From positions 69,474,734 to 69,538,733 of the forward strand of contig CM057462.1 of the NCBI GenBank assembly GCA_030035585.1: a stretch of DNA of 64,000 nt. The letters are read 5' to 3'. The DNA comes from Dugong dugon. Its lineage: Eukaryota > Chordata > Mammalia > Sirenia > Dugongidae. The notes beneath the pieces are model-generated. The model ran no database searches and had not been told where the DNA came from. It worked only from the letters and a program-made list of their open reading frames with translations. Below, piece after piece: positions 57,787-64,000 of the stretch. Made by a program: the position numbers and the translations under genes. Positions within the stretch are counted from its first letter, which is position 1. The number at the start of each line of letters is the position of its first letter.

Positions 57787-58180
57787 ATTTGTTGTTGTTA
57801 GGTGCCGTCAAGTTGGTTCTGACTCATAGTGACCATGTGTACAACAGAATGAAACACGGCCCGGTCCTGCACCATCCTCATGATTGTTGTCATGCTTGAG
57901 CCCATTGTTGCAGCCACTGTGTCAGTCCATCTAATTGAGGGTCTTCCTCTTTTTTGCTGACCCTCTACCGAGCATGATGTCATCCTCCAGAGACTGATCC
58001 CTCCTGATAACGTGTCCAAAGTATGTGAGACATAGTCTTGCCATTCTTGCTTCTAAGAAGCATTCTGATTGTACTTCTTTCAAGACAGATTTGTTTGTTC
58101 TTTTGGCAGTCCATGGCATATTCAATATTCTCAACCAACACCATAATTCAAAAGCATCAATTCTTCTTTGGCCACATATA
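57787..58180 (-). mobile_element. RTE LINE, 5'-truncated, antisense
   Basis: The longest-preserved antisense RTE copy in the window. Tail 'gttgttgttaggtgccgtcaagttggttctgactc' is followed by the C-terminal ORF2 region, which on the minus strand reads SECFLEARMARLCLTYFGHV. It matches the 52.7 kb copy and has frameshifts and no catalytic domains. TA repeats adjoin both ends. Confidence 0.9.
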
Positions 58181-58544
58181 TATATGTTTGTGTATGTATA
58201 TATACATATATATAAAATCTTCTGCAAGTGGACTTTTTGCTAAACCTATATTGTTACCCATAGCTCTAGGTCATTGATTTCTAACTGCTGTGTAGTATTC
58301 CATATATCACATTTAATCTATTTTCCTTTGGCTACTCCCAGTGTTTTGCTATTACAACAGTTCTGCAAGGAACATTCTTGTACAAGTATTCTTGAGAACA
58401 CGAGTGAGTTTTTCACTGCTGTATACCTAGGAGTAGAGCTACAGGATCTTAGCATATGTTTATCTCCATCTTTATTTGATATTATTAAGTTACTCTCCAT
58501 TGTGGTTGTTCCAATTTACTTTAATGTTAGATCTTTATGTACAT

Positions 58545-58690
58545 TATCTTTTGTCTTAATAACAACCTTGCAAAGTAGAAATTACCATTGTCATTTTAAA
58601 GATGAGTAAACTAAAGCTCTGAGAAAGTACAGTAGGTGATTTATCTAAGGTCACAGAGCTCATAAGTAGCAGAGCCAGGATTTGACTCCA
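58545..58690 (-). repeat. MIR SINE, antisense
   Basis: 'accattgtcattttaaagatgagtaaactaaagctctgagaaagtac' then 'aaggtcacagagctcataagtagcagagccaggatttgactccaaaccc' is a textbook antisense MIR. Confidence 0.9.
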
Positions 58691-59499
58691 AACCCAACGT
58701 TCTCTCCTCTCCTTATACCAGAGTTTATAAGGGGAGCAGTCATCATGCTAAAGCCAGAGAGAGGCCAAGAAGAATGAGGTCTGAATAGTAGTTACTAGAT
58801 TTGAGAGCACAGAGCTCATAGATGTCCTTGTCGAGTGTAGACAAACAGACACCAGGCTGTAGGGGGTTGAAGAAGTGAAGAGGTAGACTGCCTGGCAAAG
58901 AACAGGAGGTAAGAGATTGGCAGTGTTAGACCGGGAAAGTGAGGGGAAGGTGGTATCAGAAGATGAGGCAGAGTGGTCTGACTGGGTGAGATAGGACCAC
59001 TCTAGCTCTTCAGTCATTGGTTGTCTTCTCATTTGTTTCTTGGTGTCTGCTTGATATGTGGCCCTAGGGGCACAGAGGTAAGCAGAACATGGTCTTTGTC
59101 TCTGAGTAGGGACTCCCATTCTAGGGGAGACTGAGATGCCCCAGCCTCCAGGCAAGATCCTGGGGCCTGGGAATGCATGTCCTGCGGACTCCAGAGCCTC
59201 CAGAAAACCAGATGAGATTCCCAAGGAAGGTATGGGGAAGTGCTGGGAGAGAAACTGTATGCCAGGGCTAGGAAGCCTGCAGAGATTTGCATGCCTGCCT
59301 GCTGTCCTGCCTCCCAGCTCCTTTCTCAGAGAGAAAGCTAGGGCAGTGGCCCAGCCCAGCCTTGTTTCCAGAGCTCCTTCTCCCTTCTTCCTAGCCTCAG
59401 GAACCTGTGCTGAGACTGGGTTTGCATTAAAATTGGATTACCAGTAAACATGGGAGTTTAAGTGACCTTCTAAAAGTAACCTCCCTCTTCCCTCCACAG

Positions 59500-59563
59500 A
59501 TAATCTGATCAAAGCCATCTTGTCTGTCACCAAAGAGTACCGCCTGACCCCTGCCTTGGACAG
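59500..59563 (+). CDS. ST3GAL3: ST3GAL3 coding exon
   Basis: This 64-base exon reads (D)NLIKAILSVTKEYRLTPALD(S). Its first two bases complete the Asp codon split by the preceding intron, and its last two begin a Ser codon. Acceptor AG at 59498-59499, donor GTGAGC at 59564. The segment links the stem-proximal part to sialylmotif L and is conserved in ST3GAL3 of other mammals as I recall it. Confidence 0.97.
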
Positions 59564-60444
59564 GTGAGCCACTCACTACCCAGCCTCCTGCTCTCATGTG
59601 CCTGGTGTGTGCAGAGATGTTCAGGCCCAGTGTCCTTTCCGAGACATAGGCAGATTGTCCAGCATATCTACACATGTGCATACAGTACACACACTGGAGT
59701 AGGTGGAGTAGACAAGGTGGACCAGTCCACTGGGCTTGCACCCTGGGGCTATAACCACTTGGCCAGGATATCCAGTCCTCAGACTTCAGAGGTTTGAGAG
59801 TAAGAACTGAAGACACTGGGGCTGGAATCAGTCCAGCACTGGGACTGAGAACCTGGGTGGTGACAGCTGAAGGGGACAAGGCTTAAGTCAGCTCTGAAGC
59901 TGACAGATCCTGGATGGGGAAAGTCCCAAGGTCAGTGGTAGGAGAAGCAAAATGAGTAGGGCTCCCCTGTGTGGCTGCTGGGAGCCTGGGGACTTTCAAG
60001 TTGAAAAGAAGCAATCTTGAGTTCTGGAGCATCCAGTCCCATCCCGTTGTCCTTGCTTGTCTGGCCTAGCCCTTGGCTCAGACTGCTTTCCCCTCTCTCC
60101 TGAAAGCATCCTAAACCTCACTGATCCTTAGGGAACATTTACCCCAGAATGTCATCTTACCAGCACCCCTTTCCTCACCATCGCCAGGGCTAATTCACAA
60201 GCCCTTCCTGTGTCCTTGTTTTTCTTGGGGAGTGTCAGGAACTAGGGATGACTGGGGAGTCCCAAGCAGCCTGGCGGCCACAGTGTGATTCCCAGCTCCC
60301 TCTCAGAAATGCTGCCAGAAGCCCAGTGGTCTTTCTCTATCCCAGCCTGGTCCTGTCTAAGGACATGAGGTGAAGGGCCAAAGGGGCAGGGGAAAGAGAG
60401 ACCTGGTGGACAGCTCTCCACAGAGGCCTCTGCCTCACCCTCAG
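59564..60444 (+). other. ST3GAL3: ST3GAL3 intron
   Basis: An 881-base intron, GT to AG (60443-60444). GC-rich, with no repeat or further exon recognised. Confidence 0.93.
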
Positions 60445-60540
60445 CCTCAGCTGCCGCCGCTGCATCATTGTGGGCAATGGAGGTGTCCTTGCCAACAAGT
60501 CTCTGGGATCACGTATTGATGACTATGACATCGTGGTCAG
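60445..60540 (+). CDS. ST3GAL3: ST3GAL3 coding exon (sialylmotif L, first part)
   Basis: This 96-base exon reads (S)LSCRRCIIVGNGGVLANKSL then GSRIDDYDIVV(R). It contains the first half of sialylmotif L, the CMP-sialic-acid-binding signature. That includes the Cys of 'RRC' known in this family to pair with a Cys in motif S, and the VGNGG turn. The acceptor is the CAG at 60442-60444. A second AG six bases downstream would not keep the phase with the previous exon as naturally. Donor GTAAGC. Residue 3 is Ser where I recall Arg in human, a single-codon difference outside the core motif. Confidence 0.97.
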
Positions 60541-60899
60541 GTAAGCTCCCCAAATCAGTGCCTCGGGCACCTGAGTGTCCTGGCCCAAACCCTGAGCCCT
60601 GGGCCCATTGAAAACTGTCCATCTGTCTATCCATCTGACCAGTTGGGCTGGGGGCCAACAGAAGCCTTAAGAAAAACTCTGGGTTGGAGGGCTTTGGAAT
60701 GGAGAAGTACATGCTACCTAGTGACCTGTGCTCTTTGTTCTCTGCACCTGGAGCACTGGGGGCATTCTGGGGTCATGATGTCTCCTCAAACACAGGCCCA
60801 TGTTCATGGAAGTCTTAGAGCTCCTTGATGCGCCCCCCCCCCCCCCCGCCCCCATGCATGGAACTCAAGGTAGGCTCTTACTGGGCCTGCTCTCTGTAG
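60541..60899 (+). other. ST3GAL3: ST3GAL3 intron
   Basis: A 359-base intron, GTAAGC to TGTAG. It includes a 15-base poly-C run (60833-60847) about 50 bases before the acceptor. No other feature was seen. Confidence 0.95.
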
Positions 60900-61086
60900 A
60901 CTGAACTCAGCACCAGTGAAAGGCTTTGAGAAGGACGTGGGCAGCAAAACAACCCTGCGCATCACCTACCCTGAGGGCGCCATGCAGCGGCCTGAGCAAT
61001 ATGAACGTGATTCTCTCTTTGTCCTCGCTGGCTTCAAGTGGCAGGACTTCAAGTGGTTGAAGTACATTGTCTACAAGGAGAGAGTG
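60900..61086 (+). CDS. ST3GAL3: ST3GAL3 coding exon (sialylmotif L, second part, and beyond)
   Basis: This 187-base exon reads (R)LNSAPVKGFEKDVGSKTTLR, then ITYPEGAMQRPEQYERDSLF and VLAGFKWQDFKWLKYIVYKERV. The first part (LNSAPVKGFEKDVGSKTT) finishes sialylmotif L and carries the conserved Asn and the GSKTT segment that contact the CMP donor. The exon ends on a whole codon before donor GTGAGC. Motifs S, III and VS, with the catalytic His, are encoded further 3' outside the window. Confidence 0.97.
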
Positions 61087-64000
61087 GTGAGCTCCCCATG
61101 TGCACCAGCTTCTTCCCCTTATTGACCTGGGCCTTTCTCTGGCTTTCTCCAGCTTCCAAGTCAGCCCCTTTCTCTGGAACCCAGCAAAGAACAAGTAGGA
61201 ACCTTTCAAAAGAAGCACTAATGACCCAGAGCTGAAAGATACCCAAACGCAACCAAGGGACAGAGGCCAGGGTCACTGGCCCAGACTGCTGGACCCGATG
61301 TGCCTGATATCTGCTACCTAGCCCCAGATACCCAGGCTCCAGGTCCTTTCTTGGCTGGCCTTCTCTAGCTAGACTCTGACCCTGGGGGCCCTTCCCTGGC
61401 CTTAGAGCCCCAGGGTAAGGAAAGCTCTTATCTAGCTCGCCCCGGTAGTACTCCCAATCTTCACTCTTCTGCCTCGACCTTGTAGTTGCCTCCCCAACAC
61501 CCTCTTACCCTCTCTGAGGTCCCTCTGACTCTGGTCTTATAGCTCTTACCCTCATTTTCAGTCAGAGAAGGAGGGTCTACTTGGGCTCTGGGGTCATTCT
61601 ACAGGGATAGCAGACTCCGCAATCAGAGGGTGCCAACTTTCAAACTCTTAAGTTCTGGCTGCTCTCCACTTTGCACTTTAACCACTGGCCTGTAGCTGGA
61701 TCCCCAACCAGCCACTGAGCCTGAGTCCACTCTTCAGGGATGATCAGATTCTGTACTCATTGGTCCAGGCAGGCAAAGGTCTAGGCCAGTTTCTTTAGGG
61801 AGCTTGTGTGGCAGAGTGGGGTCAGACTGCTCCTTAGTAGACCACCCACTGAGTCCCCTCCTGAGACCTCTATTTCTCAGCTCCAGGTCTACAGGGACAC
61901 CTGCCAACTTGTCCACACATACCCACCCCAAACCAGCTGTCAGCAGCTGCCCCCCCACCCCCCACCCAGGGAGAGGGGTACTGCAGAGTTCAGGTCATTT
62001 ATCTTCCAATACCCAAGCCTCTTACAAGAGAAGAATGATGATAGATGGCCCTCTGTCTACAGTAAGAAGCTAGTTGTTTTTTCTGGAGGTTTAGAGGAGA
62101 GTTGGGAGTGGGAACAGCTTAACCTGCATGTGGGGGTCTCAGTGCAATTTGGTTTAACTCCACAGCCTTTACCAAGCAAGGCGAAGTACAGGCAGTGTCA
62201 AGTAGGTAGCAAGCAAGAGAGAAGATGGAAGTCAGGTCCAGAAATTCAGGTAGGTGGACCAGTGGGAAGGGGGAGCCCACCTCAGAACCAGGCTGAATGA
62301 GGTAGCCAAGCTCCACTGGGTCCAGGCTGGTTCTCCAAACAGAGGAAAGTGCCAGGCAATAGAGTGATCTTGTAGCTTCAGCCAGCCCTAACTGCAAGCA
62401 GGCCCACTGCCCGTACAAACCAGGCAGACAATGGGGGCTGAAGGGGCATCCCACTGTTTTCAGAACTCTGGTGCTTGGTACAGTAGCATCATCAAAGCCC
62501 TTCTCTTTGCCTTGAGGGCAATAGGATTTGGATTGCAGGTAGGCATTTGTAAGAGAGAAATGGGAGGAAATGGGGTCTGCCCTGGTGAACTCCATAGAGA
62601 CTGGGGACTGCTTTCTCATGCTGGCCTTCTACCCATCTGCCCACCCCCTCCTGGCCCATCCTTTTCTCTGCCTATGGACACTTGTCAAAGCCTCCGTTTA
62701 GGCTAGGAGCCTCGGGAGGGCAAGGCCCTGATCTCATTTCCTTTCTTTTACCTCTCAGTGCCCGGTCACCATAAAGGTTTGGGAATGGTCTGGAATTGGC
62801 TCAAACACAGGTTTGCTTCCTGCTGGGCAGATTGGCATGGAACAGACAGCCCAAGTAAGGAGGCCAGGCCAAAGGGGTGGGTCAGGTCCCACCTTCCACG
62901 TTAATTCAAGGCTGTTACAGTTCATCCAAGGGAGTAAGAAAAGAAAGAAGAAAGGAGGCCAACTAGAGTCCGAGGACTCACTGTACTCAGGCCACTCAGG
63001 TACAGACACAGGGCCTCAGCTTTTCCCTGAAGACTCTGAGGAGCTCTCAGCCTGGTCTTTTCCAGGCAGCAGACAGATCCACCCTTGCTGATGTTTGTGT
63101 CCTGTCCTGGCCATGCACAGGGACCTTGGACCAGCCTTGTGTTGGTGAGAACTCCTTCCCAGGGGTTGGTTGGGGTTGAGTCAGGAGGGGAGAGAGGAGG
63201 CGGCGGGGAGTCCTCTGAACTTGCCTGGCTCCATAGTCAAAGACAATTTGGGCCTTTAGGGTGAGCTGCCAGAGGGATGCCAGTGATGCCCGTGGCCTCC
63301 CCTCTCACAGCACCCAGAGTGGGTCTGTCCAGGCCCTTTCAGCTACCTCGGAGGCCTCACCCTTAGGGCCCTTCTCCACCCCAAGCGCAGGGCTAATGCA
63401 TTCCTGGACCTCTTGAACTCTCTCCTTCCCTTGTGTGGCATCTGAGAGGCAGGTAAATATGGAGATGTTGCTTCTCCAGAACCCCTCCGGTCTGGTGCCC
63501 AGACACACGGCCCAGCCACAGGCTTGTCCTGTACCTGCAGTGATGATTCTAACCTTGCAGCCTCTGGACTGCTGGAGAGCTCCCTGCACCTGTCTGGAGG
63601 CTCACCTGTAGAATTCTGGCAGGAGGCAGCTCCGTATTCTGGAGCCAAGACCTGGCTGGGCAAGGCTGGAATAGGCATTAGACCTCAGTCATGACTGCTG
63701 CCTGCCACCAGCTTTGTGAGCAGCCACTCATTGCATATAACTTTCTGGTACCGAAGAGTCCTGCAGGGATATAGGAAGGGAAAGATGTGGGCAAGGAAGA
63801 CTGAACAACCCAGAAACAGACTGTGCCAGGACTGACCCTGCTTTCTTCATCCATCTGGGAGCTCTCCTCTTCACTATTCATGGCCACTGGGCAGTAGCAC
63901 AGATAACTCCAAACAAGTTACAGAAAGGCCTTCATCTCCCAGGTGAATGTCCCCTGGTCCCTGGAGCCCTGAGCAAGCCAGCAAGCCAGACTAGGGAGTT
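61087..64000 (+). other. ST3GAL3: ST3GAL3 intron, continuing beyond window
   Basis: It begins with donor GTGAGC. I searched for the next expected exon (SASDGFWKSVATRVP...) and did not find it in 2914 bases. The sequence is GC-rich and almost free of recognisable repeats. Overlapping open frames of about 165 codons on opposite strands (61806-62300 plus, 62119-62619 minus) have no domain, no splice support and mutually exclusive frames. Confidence 0.85.

Larger units (their letters stand above)
56815..58540 (-). repeat. Old L1, antisense, split by a knot of young insertions
   Basis: Antisense old L1: 'aatgaacacctgtgtacccccacccagcttaag', 'ggtgaccattattctggttttggtattatcattcctatgcc' and 'gcatgttttt-aaactttatgataccatttt' run up to about 57140. 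The same element resumes at about 58211 ('tcttctgcaagtggactttttgc', 'taactgctgtgtagtattccatatatcac', 'tatacctaggagtagagctacaggatc'). About 1.07 kb of younger repeats lies between. It is inactive. Confidence 0.75.
55283..59499 (+). other. ST3GAL3: ST3GAL3 intron
   Basis: Intron of 4217 bases between two phase-matched exons, GT at 55283 and AG at 59498-59499 after 'ttccctccac'. Apart from the repeats listed separately (MIR, old L1, AfroSINEs, TA repeat, RTE, L2 trace at 58750-59080), I see no further exon or RNA gene. The stretches 55283-55914, 56111-56814 and 59081-59499 have no recognised content. Confidence 0.9.

Noticed and set aside
61806-62619. Overlapping 164- and 166-codon open frames on opposite strands
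   Set aside because: They overlap, have no recognised domain, and lie in GC-rich intron where long chance frames are common.
61087-64000. Possible next ST3GAL3 exon
   Set aside because: No segment matches the expected SASDGFWKSV continuation with proper splice sites; it is probably beyond the window.

Overview
The window is nuclear DNA from a placental mammal, most likely an afrotherian such as an elephant or close relative. The main evidence is about a dozen tRNA-derived SINEs of the AfroSINE type, which begin GGAGCCCTGGTGGCACAGTGG and end GAGTCGGAATCGACTCGACAGCAAC, together with an RTE LINE carrying the same 3' tail. Older pan-mammalian repeats (MIR, L2, L1M, Tigger, hAT) lie underneath.

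Only one gene is recognisable. Four consecutive coding exons on the + strand between 55188 and 61086 encode the middle of ST3GAL3, a Golgi beta-galactoside alpha-2,3-sialyltransferase. They have clean AG/GT splice sites and matching phases, and they include sialylmotif L. The N-terminal exons would lie upstream and the exons with motifs S, III and VS downstream of the window. I found none of them here.

Layout. 1-13 kb: mostly unassigned sequence with MIR and L2 relics, one well-bounded hAT element (3096-3460), one solo MaLR LTR and three AfroSINEs. 13-20 kb: a cluster of fossil LTR elements (two ERVL-type, one MaLR, an LTR pair in tandem) plus two local tandem duplications. 20-37.6 kb: long antisense L2 remains, into which L1, RTE, AfroSINE, MaLR, ERVL and a polyadenylated retrocopy have been inserted. 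37.6-52.2 kb: L1 territory, with one old L1 spread over about 9 kb by nested insertions, and a second carrying a Tigger transposon. 52-55 kb: an RTE copy, an interrupted AfroSINE and an L2 piece. 55-64 kb: ST3GAL3 exons and introns, with a dense knot of young insertions at 57.1-58.2 kb.

The 55 kb before the first visible exon has no supported coding exon and is most simply read as intron or 5' flank of ST3GAL3, a gene known for very large introns. The long reading frames there are repeat relics or chance. I found no prokaryotic feature, CRISPR array, tRNA or rRNA gene, and no convincing new biological system. The points of interest are the order of nested insertions, shared target-site duplications, and a few local duplications. 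Repeat family names come from remembered consensus sequences, not from a database search.
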